A DNA stretch of 64,000 nt from JBHIKY01 sp042139015. Its GTDB lineage: Bacteria > Bacillota > Bacilli > Bacillales > Marinococcaceae. The notes beneath the pieces were generated by a model. That model had not been told where the DNA came from, did no database searches, and worked only from the letters and a program-made list of their open reading frames with translations. The translations under genes and the position numbers were made by a program. This document shows, one piece after another, positions 50,702-57,700 of this stretch; positions within the stretch are counted from its first letter, which is position 1, and every line of letters begins with the position of its first letter. The stretch spans positions 13,348 through 77,347 of the forward strand of contig NZ_JBHIKY010000017.1 of assembly GCF_042139015.1 (NCBI RefSeq), written 5' to 3'.

Positions 50702-50947
50702 CTACTGCTGTTGAGCCTGCTGCAGCTGCTGCTGTGCCTGCTGGAGCTCTTGCTGGACCTGCTGCAGCTGTTTTTGCTGGCTTTGATCGTCTTGCTGCTG
50801 TGCCTGCTGTAATTGCTGCTCAGCCTGCTGCAGCTGCTGTGCGCATTGTTGAAGCTGCTGCGGATCATTGGCTGCATTCTGCATAGCCTGCTGCGCCTGC
50901 TGGATTGCCTGTTGTGCCTGCTGAATCTGTTGGTTTTGCTCTGCCAT
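50702..50947 (-). CDS. Glutamine-rich low-complexity protein, 81 aa
   Basis: Nearly half the residues are Gln, arranged in QQLQQAQQQ-type repeats with regular Ala and Leu, so a single amphipathic helix or coiled coil is expected. One Cys sits near the middle (QLQQCAQQLQQ). No signal peptide. The ATG follows TTTGGAGGG and a terminator closes the gene, so it is probably real despite low complexity. The other-frame open frame covering it (50656-51282) is a by-product of the repeats. Similar small Gln-rich proteins occur in Bacillus spores (gamma-type SASP are Gln-rich but different in sequence). Function unknown. Confidence 0.6.
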   Translation of the reverse strand: MAEQNQQIQQAQQAIQQAQQAMQNAANDPQQLQQCAQQLQQAEQQLQQAQQQDDQSQQKQLQQVQQELQQAQQQLQQAQQQ

Positions 50948-51109
50948 AAGTAAACCCTCCAAATAAATGGTATAGTGTAACGATACTTAGCGTGTCCGAA
51001 AATTTCTAGATTATTCAAGCCGCTATTTTTTAGCAGGTATGAGGCTTCATATGTCTGTGTTACAATATTATTTATCCTCAGTCGGAAAAACTGTGAGGAG
51101 TGTCCCAAT

Positions 51110-51640
51110 GTGAAAGAAAAAAAAGAACTCGATCTTTTAAGACATTCAAGGCATGATTGGATGAATATTGTCCAAATTATTAAAGGCAACCTTGCCCTAA
51201 ACAGAATAGATAGAATATACGAGGTGCTTGAAGAAGTGTCAAGAAAAGCAGAGCATGAAAGCTGTTTGACGAATTTGAACATACCTTCACTGGCGATGTA
51301 CCTGCTTACCTTTCACTGGCAGTCTCATTGGTTTACGCTTGATGTGGAGGTTCACGGAGGTACTGCTGACTGCTCTTACTATGAACATATATGGCAACAG
51401 TTTATCGTCAGCTTTTTCAACAAATTGGAAAATTCAGTTAAGGCAGGGGGAGAGAACGAGCTGCTGCTCACTTTTCATACCGATAAGTCACCTTATCTGG
51501 AAATTGATTTTCAAGGTGTAATTGAGGATAGAGAAACGCTTATTGATTGGATGGAAATGGCTGAGACTCATGGTGGAATTAAATTAAATCATAAAGTTGT
51601 TAATGAAAAGGAAGTATTCTTTGTTGTAATGAATAAATGA
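51110..51640 (+). CDS. spo0B: Sporulation initiation phosphotransferase Spo0B
   Basis: Phosphotransferase of the Spo0 phosphorelay that passes phosphate from Spo0F to Spo0A. The helical hairpin with the active-site His is LRHSRHDWMNIVQIIKGN; the acceptor, by alignment with His30 of B. subtilis, is His15 here, so the N-terminus is 15 residues shorter. The C-terminal domain is a degenerate kinase fold. 176 aa. Start is GTG with TGAGGAGTG about 9 nt upstream. obgE follows directly, as in B. subtilis; rplU-rpmA do not lie upstream here. Confidence 0.9.
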   Translation: MKEKKELDLLRHSRHDWMNIVQIIKGNLALNRIDRIYEVLEEVSRKAEHESCLTNLNIPSLAMYLLTFHWQSHWFTLDVEVHGGTADCSYYEHIWQQFIVSFFNKLENSVKAGGENELLLTFHTDKSPYLEIDFQGVIEDRETLIDWMEMAETHGGIKLNHKVVNEKEVFFVVMNK

Positions 51641-51649
51641 GGTGAAAAG

Positions 51650-52933
51650 GTGTTTATAGATAAAGTAAAGGTGTATGTAAAAGCAGGTGATGGCGGCGAT
51701 GGCATGGTTGCGTTCCGACGTGAAAAATATGTTCCTGACGGAGGGCCTGCCGGTGGTGACGGAGGTAAAGGCGGGAATGTTATAGCAGAAGTCGATGAAG
51801 GTCTGCGCACATTAATGGACTATCGGTATCAAAAGCATTTTAAGGCAAAAGCAGGCGAGAATGGCCGCCCGAAAAATCAACACGGAAAAAATGCTGAAGA
51901 TTTAATTATGAAGGTGCCGCCGGGCACGACTATTATAGATGATGACACAAAAGAGGTTCTCGCGGATTTAACAAAGCACCGGGAACGGGCTGTCATTCTA
52001 AAGGGCGGCCGGGGAGGCCGCGGGAATACAAGGTTTGCTACTCCTGCTAATCCTGCTCCTGAGCTGAGTGAAAAAGGAGAGCCGGCTGAAGATCGGTATA
52101 TTAACCTTGAATTAACGGTTCTTGCGGATGTCGGACTCGTAGGTTTTCCTAGTGTTGGGAAATCCACGCTGCTGTCGGTAGTATCAGCGGCTCGTCCTAA
52201 AATTGCGGAATATCACTTCACTACTCTAAAACCTAACCTTGGAGTAGTAGAAGTTGACAACTCACAGAGTTTTGTAATGGCAGATCTGCCGGGGCTGATT
52301 GAGGGAGCTCATGAAGGTACTGGTCTTGGACATCAATTTTTGCGGCACATTGAAAGGACGAGAGTCATCATTCATGTGGTAGATATGTCTGCAGCAGAAG
52401 GAAGAGATCCTTTTGATGATTATCAAAAAATTAACGTGGAACTCAAGCAATACAATATGCGTCTTATGGAAAGGCCGCAAATAATAATGGCCAATAAAAT
52501 GGACATGCCGGAAGCAGAAGAAAACCTCGCTGCTTTCAAAGAAAAACTGCAGAATGAGGTGCCTGTTTTCGCTGTTTCAGCTTTAACCAGGCATGGCCTT
52601 AAAGAATTACTCCGTGAAACTGCTTCATTACTTGAAGATACTCCTGAGTTTCCTTTATATAATGATGAAGAAGAGGAACAGCGGGTTGTATATCGATACG
52701 AAGCATCCGATGAACCTTTTCGAATTGAACGGGATGATGACGGGGCCTATGTATTAACAGGACCTGAGATTGAAAAATTATTTAAAATGACTGATATGAC
52801 CAGAGATGAATCAGTCAAGCGGTTTTCTAGAAGAATGCGTCGAATGGGAATTGATGCAGCTTTACGTGAGAAAGGCGCAAAAGATGGAGACACAGTTAGA
52901 CTTCTCGATTTTGAATTCGAGTTTATAGAATAG
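51650..52933 (+). CDS. obgE: GTPase ObgE/CgtA
   Basis: Ribosome-associated GTPase of 427 aa, needed for 50S assembly and, in B. subtilis, for sporulation onset. Domains in order: glycine-rich Obg domain (GDGGDGMVAFRREKYVPDGG, residues about 14-33, to 158), G domain with GFPSVGKSTLL (G1), DLPGL (G3) and NKMDMPE (G4), and the C-terminal OCT domain (from about 340). The start is GTG after AGGTGAAAAGG. It starts 9 nt after spo0B. Confidence 0.95.
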   Translation: MFIDKVKVYVKAGDGGDGMVAFRREKYVPDGGPAGGDGGKGGNVIAEVDEGLRTLMDYRYQKHFKAKAGENGRPKNQHGKNAEDLIMKVPPGTTIIDDDTKEVLADLTKHRERAVILKGGRGGRGNTRFATPANPAPELSEKGEPAEDRYINLELTVLADVGLVGFPSVGKSTLLSVVSAARPKIAEYHFTTLKPNLGVVEVDNSQSFVMADLPGLIEGAHEGTGLGHQFLRHIERTRVIIHVVDMSAAEGRDPFDDYQKINVELKQYNMRLMERPQIIMANKMDMPEAEENLAAFKEKLQNEVPVFAVSALTRHGLKELLRETASLLEDTPEFPLYNDEEEEQRVVYRYEASDEPFRIERDDDGAYVLTGPEIEKLFKMTDMTRDESVKRFSRRMRRMGIDAALREKGAKDGDTVRLLDFEFEFIE

Positions 52934-52977
52934 ACGGTAATTCAAGATCAATAATCAGCAATTCGACTTTTTATAAA

Positions 52978-53290
52978 TTAATTGAATGAATATCATACGT
53001 GCTATTCAGAATATAAAACACGAACATTTTGAATGTAGCGAAAGGCAACGACTCCAGGTCGATTAAAACCGGCAACGTCCTGTGGCCAACATCGACACTA
53101 GCACCTCGTGTGCGTCGCGGGAATAGCTTGAGGTGAAGACCCCGCAGGCAGCTTTTTTGCTGCTGAGGAGGCTGAGGCCAAGCCCACGGAAAGCGTTTGC
53201 CTGAAGCTCAAATCGAATGATATAAATAAAATATCTTTTAATATTCGTAAATATTGTTGTGAAATTAACTTTTGAAATTCATTCAATTAA
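52978..53290. repeat. 313-bp segment bounded by 14-bp perfect inverted repeats
   Basis: TTAATTGAATGAAT (52978-52991) recurs exactly inverted as ATTCATTCAATTAA (53277-53290). Inside is copy 3 of the CGGAAAGCG-core repeat. Layout suits a miniature non-autonomous element, but no target duplication is clear. Confidence 0.5.
53043..53202 (+). repeat. Copy 3 of the CGGAAAGCG-core repeat
   Basis: Outer arms AGGCAACG (53043-53050) and CGTTTGCCT (53194-53202) enclose GACTCC just inside the left arm and CCCACGGAAAGCG just before the right arm, as in copy 2. An internal GCAGC-TTTTTT-GCTGC hairpin and a CGCGGGAATAGC...GACCCCGC stem lie between. Confidence 0.55.
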
Positions 53291-53314
53291 GTACTTTTCA
53301 TTCGTATTTGAAGA

Positions 53315-53355
53315 GAGGCTGTTACCAAACGTCATTTTGGGACAGTCTCATTTAT
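53315..53355 (+). terminator. GAGGCTGT-type hairpin
   Basis: GAGGCTGTTACCAAA (53315-53329) pairs imperfectly with TTTTGGGACAGTCTC (53335-53349), followed by ATTTATT. Probably a terminator for obgE read-through. Confidence 0.5.
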
Positions 53356-53488
53356 TATCTTTTTTCAAAAGTACCGTGCACTGAAGAAGGTACGTATTCT
53401 TTCTTAAGGGCGGGCACCTTGAGGAAGCAGGGGGGCATTTATAAGGTTGAACAATTGCAGCAATATGCCAAGTTTTTCTTTTTAAACA

Positions 53489-53517
53489 TTGTCAAAAAGT
53501 TTACGCAACTTTATAAT
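53489..53517 (+). promoter_or_regulatory. SigA promoter of pheBA
   Basis: TTGTCA (53489-53494), exactly 17 nt, TATAAT (53512-53517). It lies 55 nt before the pheB start codon. Confidence 0.8.
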
Positions 53518-53571
53518 GTATAATCAGTGCAGTATTTTATTAAGAGGGTGAGTGTTTGCGGTGGTGAGATT

Positions 53572-54024
53572 ATGGCAGATAAAATTGACAACTTTTATTT
53601 AGTACGTCAGGATATGTTGACTGAAGCCATGCAAAAAACACTTGATGCGAAACTGCTTCTTGAAAGCGGTAAAGCTCAAAAAGTTGCGGAAGCTGTCCAG
53701 ACGGTGGAATTGAGCCGCAGTGCTTTTTATAAATATAGAGATGCAATATTTCCATTTCATACAATGATTAAAGAAAAGATTATAACCTTATCCATACAGC
53801 TTACTGACAAATCAGGATCATTGTCCGAGTTATTGCGAATAGTTGCCGGCGCAAACTCAAATGTGCTTACGATCAACCAAACGATACCGCTGCAAGGAAG
53901 AGCGAATGTGACACTGACTGTAGACACCTCTGCACTTACTATGGAAATAAGAGACTTGGTGAATCGAATACAATCCATGCAGGCAGTTGAAAATGCTGAA
54001 ATTGTAGGTTCAGGTTCATTGTAA
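53572..54024 (+). CDS. pheB: ACT domain protein PheB
   Basis: A 150-residue ACT-domain protein (UPF0735 family). N-terminal DNFYLVRQDMLTEAMQKTLDAK and helix-turn-helix-like SRSAFYKYRDAIFPFH precede an ACT domain (residues about 70-145, IITLSIQLTDKSGSLSELLRIVAG) of the kind that binds amino acids. It is co-transcribed with pheA in Bacillus and is thought to sense phenylalanine; its role is not proven. The ATG with GGTGAG upstream is taken rather than the longer frame from 53527. Confidence 0.87.
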   Translation: MADKIDNFYLVRQDMLTEAMQKTLDAKLLLESGKAQKVAEAVQTVELSRSAFYKYRDAIFPFHTMIKEKIITLSIQLTDKSGSLSELLRIVAGANSNVLTINQTIPLQGRANVTLTVDTSALTMEIRDLVNRIQSMQAVENAEIVGSGSL

Positions 54025-54057
54025 TAGGCGTTTTAATAGAGAGAAGGAGTGGATGGC

Positions 54058-54951
54058 ATGACAGTGCGAGTTGGTTATTTAGGTCCTGAGGGTACTTTTT
54101 CGGAAGCTGCGGCAAGAGCAGTATATCCAGAAGGTGGAAAACAAGCATACCCTACTATCCCTGCCTGTATGGACGCGGTTTCCTTAAATGAAGTGGACGT
54201 AGCGGTGGTGCCTCTTGAAAATGCGATTGAAGGTTCTGTAAACATGACATTAGATTACCTTATTCATAAGCAGCAGCTCCCTATAATCGGAGAAGTAACC
54301 GTGCCTATCGAGCAGCAATTACTTATTGTTCCCGAACGGGCAGATGCTTGGGAGAACGTAACAGACATTTATTCTCATCCTCATGCTATTGCTCAATGTC
54401 ATGATTTTATTGCTGCGTTTCTCCCGGACGCAGATATTCATTATACGAATTCAACCAGCGCGGCTGCAAAAGAGATTGCGGATAATCCGGATGTAAACGG
54501 GGCAGCAATTGCGAACACACTAGCTGCGGAAAAATACGGCCTTACCTGTGCAAGAGAGAACATTCACGATTATGATAACAATCATACGAGGTTTGTCTGT
54601 GTAACAAAGAATACGCAGGCTCACAATTTGGATTTAGAACAGTGGGATAATTACAAGACCACATTAATGGTGACGCTGCCGTCGGATTTTTCTGGAGCGC
54701 TCCATCAAGTATTGTCAGCATTTGCGTGGAGAAAGCTGAATCTTACGAAAATCGAATCCAGGCCGATGAAGACGGGTATTGGTAATTATTTCTTTATAAT
54801 TGATGTTGAGGAAGCGATGGATACGGTATTGCTTCCTGGTGTTATTGCTGAGCTGGAAGCGCTCGGCTGTGGAGTGCGCACACTCGGGAGTTATCCCTGT
54901 TTTAGCGGTGCAGATTTAAAAGAAACCACGAAAAGTCCTGTATCCAAATAA
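54058..54951 (+). CDS. pheA: Prephenate dehydratase
   Basis: Converts prephenate to phenylpyruvate in phenylalanine synthesis (297 aa). Motifs: YLGPEGTFSEAAA at the start, VVPLENAIEGSVNMTLD, NHTRFVCV, and the C-terminal ACT regulatory domain with KLNLTKIESRPMK (the ESRP phenylalanine-binding motif). AAGGAG 8 nt upstream selects this ATG over GTG 54049. It starts 33 nt after pheB. Its last codons form the left arm of the terminator. Confidence 0.94.
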   Translation: MTVRVGYLGPEGTFSEAAARAVYPEGGKQAYPTIPACMDAVSLNEVDVAVVPLENAIEGSVNMTLDYLIHKQQLPIIGEVTVPIEQQLLIVPERADAWENVTDIYSHPHAIAQCHDFIAAFLPDADIHYTNSTSAAAKEIADNPDVNGAAIANTLAAEKYGLTCARENIHDYDNNHTRFVCVTKNTQAHNLDLEQWDNYKTTLMVTLPSDFSGALHQVLSAFAWRKLNLTKIESRPMKTGIGNYFFIIDVEEAMDTVLLPGVIAELEALGCGVRTLGSYPCFSGADLKETTKSPVSK

Positions 54952-54969
54952 TTGGTGCAGGACTTTTTT
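54931..54969 (+). terminator. Terminator overlapping the end of pheA
   Basis: AAAAGTCCTG (54931-54940) pairs with CAGGACTTTT (54958-54967); the pheA stop codon is in the loop. Confidence 0.8.
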
Positions 54970-54982
54970 TGTCCAACGTTTC

Positions 54983-55528
54983 CTATGTCAATAAATAGCC
55001 TTTTTCTTTTAAAGCCGCTTCGGTTTCATCAATAATATGCTGAGAAGGCGCCTCTATTGTGTGGAGGTGAGTGCCGTCCGTTAGTTCAGACAGGAGTGAA
55101 GCATTTGTATCCCTCACGTTTTTAATAAAACGGTCAACATCTCTTCGGCTCGATAGCATGAGTAACGCTGTTAATTCTCCGTAAATTTGATGCTCAATAG
55201 ATACATCCACTACGACTGCACCTTTATCGACGATTGTGTAAAGTTCATTTCTGGTTACCTCTGCTTCAGGGCGGTGAAAGCATGCCAAAGTTTTTCTAAT
55301 GGCATCCTTCTGCTGCTCGGGAATCATCATATATCCTTGAGAGGTGGCAAGCACGTGGTTACCCCTTGCTTTTAATAGTGAAATGTCCTGTACAATAACC
55401 TGCCTGCTTACTTTCGTGCGTGCAGCAAGCTCACTTCCTGTTATAGGCTTCTCAGATTTCAGCAGCCAATCGAGCAGGAGTTTTCGTCTATCTTCTCCTA
55501 ATACCTTCATTTCCTTTTTTACTGACAT
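54983..55528 (-). CDS. nadR: NAD biosynthesis repressor NadR/NiaR (YrxA)
   Basis: Transcription factor of 181 aa: N-terminal HTH_11 domain (GSELAARTKVSRQVIVQDISLLK, residues about 33-55) and C-terminal 3H domain, named for its His residues, seen here as CFHRPEAE, VDVSIEHQIYGE and HLHTIEAPSQHII. In B. subtilis (YrxA) it represses nadBCA and nifS in response to nicotinic acid and sits beside those genes and pheA. Here no nad gene adjoins it. The ATG is 8 nt after GGGGG; a codon upstream adds two residues. Confidence 0.88.
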   Translation of the reverse strand: MSVKKEMKVLGEDRRKLLLDWLLKSEKPITGSELAARTKVSRQVIVQDISLLKARGNHVLATSQGYMMIPEQQKDAIRKTLACFHRPEAEVTRNELYTIVDKGAVVVDVSIEHQIYGELTALLMLSSRRDVDRFIKNVRDTNASLLSELTDGTHLHTIEAPSQHIIDETEAALKEKGYLLT

Positions 55529-55799
55529 TCCCACTGCCCCCTGATTTTAAATAAGTTTTTTCATTATAAGGATACCTATATCATATAAAAAAGCTAAGGC
55601 TCTACATTTGGATCTGGAGCCCAGTCCGAGTTCCCCTTATAAGCTTTAGTTTACATGATATTTCTTTTCATGAACAGAAAGACAAGCGGTACTTGGGCTG
55701 TCATAGAATGCTGTTTTCAATCATATGCTTGCCATAGAGAATGGTACGAAGATCTTATGAGGACATATATGTTTAATAAATATCAGGGGAGGTACAGCA
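55529..55799. other. 270-nt gap between nadR and safA
   Basis: No gene is visible. Around 55592-55645 AAGCTAAGG...CCTTATAAGCTT arms with an internal GGCTC/GAGCC pair suggest a foldable segment between the divergent genes, but no known element was recognised and no operator could be assigned. Confidence 0.4.
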
Positions 55800-56240
55800 A
55801 TGCAGATTCACATTGTACAAAAAGGGGACACTTTATGGAAGCTGTCAAAACAATATCAGGTTGATTTTGAAGAAGTAAAAAAAGCAAATGGGCACCTTGC
55901 CAATCCTGATCAAATAATGCCTGGCATGAAAATTAAAATACCTGCCAAGGGCGTGCCGGTCAAAAAAGAATATGTGAAGGAGCAAGTAAAAGAGAAAGTA
56001 AAAGAACAACCAGTTTCCAAACCAAAAGAGCAGCCTAAAGAAGTAAAGCCTCAGATGAAACCGAAAGTACAACCAAAAATGAAACCAAAGGTACAGCCAA
56101 AGATGAAGCCGAAAGTACAGGCAAAGGTAGAGGCAAAGATAAAGTCTGATCAAAAAGCACCTCAAGAAAAGCCAAGTATGCCAATCAAGCCGAAAGCAGC
56201 AGAAAAAAACCAGCATATGCTCCATCAAAGCAGCAGCTAA
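55800..56240 (+). CDS. safA: SafA, spore coat assembly protein, zero-frame part
   Basis: SafA directs inner spore coat assembly around the cortex. This part carries the LysM domain at residues 1-50 (MQIHIVQKGDTLWKLSKQYQ to MPGMKIKIP), which binds peptidoglycan, then a long basic Lys/Pro/Gln linker of KPKVQPKM-type repeats. It ends after an A-run with a stop eleven codons later. The continuation of SafA lies in the -1 frame (next entries). AGGGGAGG 7 nt upstream of the ATG is strong. Without the downstream part the protein (146 aa) lacks the C-terminal half usual for SafA. Confidence 0.8.
   Translation: MQIHIVQKGDTLWKLSKQYQVDFEEVKKANGHLANPDQIMPGMKIKIPAKGVPVKKEYVKEQVKEKVKEQPVSKPKEQPKEVKPQMKPKVQPKMKPKVQPKMKPKVQAKVEAKIKSDQKAPQEKPSMPIKPKAAEKNQHMLHQSSS
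56204..56210 (+). promoter_or_regulatory. A AAA AAC slippery heptamer in safA
   Basis: In the SafA reading frame the bases fall as A AAA AAC, a classical -1 ribosomal frameshift heptamer inside a run of seven A. A -1 slip reads KKPAYAPSKQQLNN and continues in the downstream frame to 56821. The homopolymer could also promote polymerase slippage or be a single-base deletion. Confidence 0.6.
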
Positions 56241-56821
56241 ACAATATGAATGTAAATATGTATAAACCATCTGCTCCGGCGCAGCCTAAAGAGATAAAGC
56301 CGCAGCAGGAATTGTCGAAGGAGCAAATACAATCTAAACAAATGATAAAACCGAAAATGAAAGATACCGTACAGCCAATGGAAGAAAACAACAATGTTCA
56401 AGGCCAATATAAACCTAATATGCAGCATATGTCACCGATGCCTCCTCCACCACCAATGCCAATGATGCCATATAATATGAATATGATGCCGCAGGGCCAA
56501 TGTTATCCTATATCTCCAATCATGCCTGGATGCGCATCATGCGGCCAGCCTTTACCACCTCACGGGATGATGAATGCGCAGAATTATGGACCTTATGGCA
56601 ACGGAGTACAGGGAATGATGTCCCCGATGAATGAAATGATGCCTAATCCTTATTATGAGCAGAATCAAATGCCTTATTCTCATTCAGAAAATCAAGATAA
56701 TAATCAAGAACAAATGGGAATGGAGGGGCAAAATTCCTCTATGGAACAAAATTCTCCAGGAGGTATGTATAACCCTTGGATGAGCAGCCATTTTCATAAT
56801 AATAACAACAACAGGAAGTAA
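56207..56821 (+). CDS. safA: SafA C-terminal part in the -1 frame
   Basis: A Met/Pro/Asn/Gln-rich region of about 204 codons that continues SafA: after PAYAPSKQQLNN comes MNVNMYKPSAPAQPKEIKPQ, a Pro run (MPPPPPMPMMPYNMNMMPQ), PGCASCGQPLPPHG and an Asn-rich end. The Lys-Pro-Gln style of the first 30 residues is the same as in the zero-frame part, which supports one gene. An ATG at 56246 opens the frame but has no ribosome-binding site. In B. subtilis a short SafA form (C30) arises by internal initiation in the same general place, so that ATG may also be used. Full-length product would need frameshifting. Confidence 0.65.
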   Translation, partial: KPAYAPSKQQLNNMNVNMYKPSAPAQPKEIKPQQELSKEQIQSKQMIKPKMKDTVQPMEENNNVQGQYKPNMQHMSPMPPPPPMPMMPYNMNMMPQGQCYPISPIMPGCASCGQPLPPHGMMNAQNYGPYGNGVQGMMSPMNEMMPNPYYEQNQMPYSHSENQDNNQEQMGMEGQNSSMEQNSPGGMYNPWMSSHFHNNNNNRK

Positions 56822-56857
56822 AATTCCCTCACTTCCCTGCAAATAACAGCTTAAAAT

Positions 56858-56900
56858 AAACCTCCTTGACTCACCCTATAGAGTGAAAGGAGGTTTTTAT
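56858..56900 (+). terminator. Hairpin holding both a terminator and the coxA ribosome-binding site
   Basis: AAACCTCCTT (56858-56867) pairs with AAGGAGGTTT (56887-56896), extended by ACTC/GAGT past one G-G mismatch, and followed by TTTATTA. It ends safA transcription. The right arm contains AAAGGAGG, the ribosome-binding site of coxA (start 56903). Confidence 0.75.
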
Positions 56901-56902
56901 TA

Positions 56903-57586
56903 ATGAAAAAATTTGCGTTAACAATGACTGCATTTTCGATTATTGCAGGTGGTCTTGCAGGCTGCGGCGGTAATGGTGATAATGGGGAAGAAATGGGATC
57001 CCCTGCCCGCTACGATGGTTATAACGACAATATGAACACTAACTATTCTAACAGGTATGATGGTCGTGATAATGATCGTGGGGAAGGACCAATTACAGAT
57101 ATGATGACTGTAGATGACCGTCGAAATCATGATCGTGCTGATACCCGTAATCGCGGAGAAATTGGCGACAGACAGGGAATGGTCGGTGAGCGCGGTATGC
57201 TAAACGTTAATGATGGCGATACTGCAGCTAACGGTTATTCGAGTGACATGGCTGACAAGATTGTAGAAAATGTTGAAGACATGGATGGCGTAGACGATGC
57301 AACAGCAGTCGTTCGTGATAATGACGTCCTCATTGGAATCGACACGTATGACGATGAAGAAAAAGCCAAGAAATTAGCTGACGACATTAAGAAAAGAGTA
57401 GAAGACGCATTGAATGATGATAAAGAAGTTCATGTGACTACTGATGAAGAACAATATGGAGAACTTCGCAACATTGATGAAGGTTTAAGAAACGGCGGCT
57501 TAGAACTTGAAGAAGCCGGAGATACTATCAATGACATGGTCAGCGATCTTGGCAATGCTGCCAGAAGACCATTTGAGGATCGATAA
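56903..57586 (+). CDS. coxA: CoxA, YhcN/YlaJ-family sporulation lipoprotein
   Basis: Cortex-associated lipoprotein of 227 aa. Signal peptide MKKFALTMTAFSIIAGGLAGCGG, with lipid-modified Cys at about residue 21; then an Asn/Asp/Arg/Gly-rich linker (residues 23-110) and a YhcN/YlaJ domain (DMADKIVENVEDMDGVDDAT, DVLIGIDTYDD...). B. subtilis coxA follows safA in the same order, and SafA interacts with the coat-cortex boundary. Its ribosome-binding site is inside the preceding hairpin. A separate promoter was not identified. Confidence 0.82.
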   Translation: MKKFALTMTAFSIIAGGLAGCGGNGDNGEEMGSPARYDGYNDNMNTNYSNRYDGRDNDRGEGPITDMMTVDDRRNHDRADTRNRGEIGDRQGMVGERGMLNVNDGDTAANGYSSDMADKIVENVEDMDGVDDATAVVRDNDVLIGIDTYDDEEKAKKLADDIKKRVEDALNDDKEVHVTTDEEQYGELRNIDEGLRNGGLELEEAGDTINDMVSDLGNAARRPFEDR

Positions 57587-57591
57587 AAAAT

Positions 57592-57622
57592 AATACCCGG
57601 AAGAATTTCCGGGTATTTTTTT
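57592..57622 (+). terminator. Terminator after coxA
   Basis: AATACCCGGAA (57592-57602) pairs perfectly with TTCCGGGTATT (57607-57617), then TTTTT. Confidence 0.85.
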
Positions 57623-57700
57623 GTATATTTATTGCGTGATGCTTCTCACCTGTATAATAATGAAAGACAGCAGGGAAGTTACGATGAGGAGGATCAATTT

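Larger units (their letters stand above)
52934..53571. other. 638-nt gap between obgE and pheB
   Basis: No gene was recognised; the longer frames here lack ribosome-binding sites and cross repeats. It contains a repeat-bounded segment (52978-53290), a GAGGCTGT-type hairpin (53315-53355) and the pheBA promoter (53489-53517). Confidence 0.6.

Noticed and set aside
50656..51282. 208-codon minus-strand frame rich in Ser and Arg
   Set aside because: It is an out-of-frame reading of the CAG/CTG-type repeats of the Gln-rich gene and also covers the start of spo0B on the other strand.
53272..53523. 83-codon + strand frame before pheB
   Set aside because: No ribosome-binding site, it crosses an inverted repeat and a hairpin, and it overlaps the pheBA promoter.
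53490..54060. T-box leader in front of pheBA
   Set aside because: No TGGNACCGCG-type T-box or specifier stem is present; only a plain SigA promoter 55 nt before pheB.
55592..55645. Possible second ISL3-type end (GGCTCTACATTTGG)
   Set aside because: Only the first nine bases match the end at 63874; no partner end or transposase remnant is nearby.
55845..56270. 141-codon minus-strand frame rich in Leu, Phe and Tyr
   Set aside because: Antisense of the Lys/Pro repeats of safA; a repeat artefact that mimics a membrane protein.
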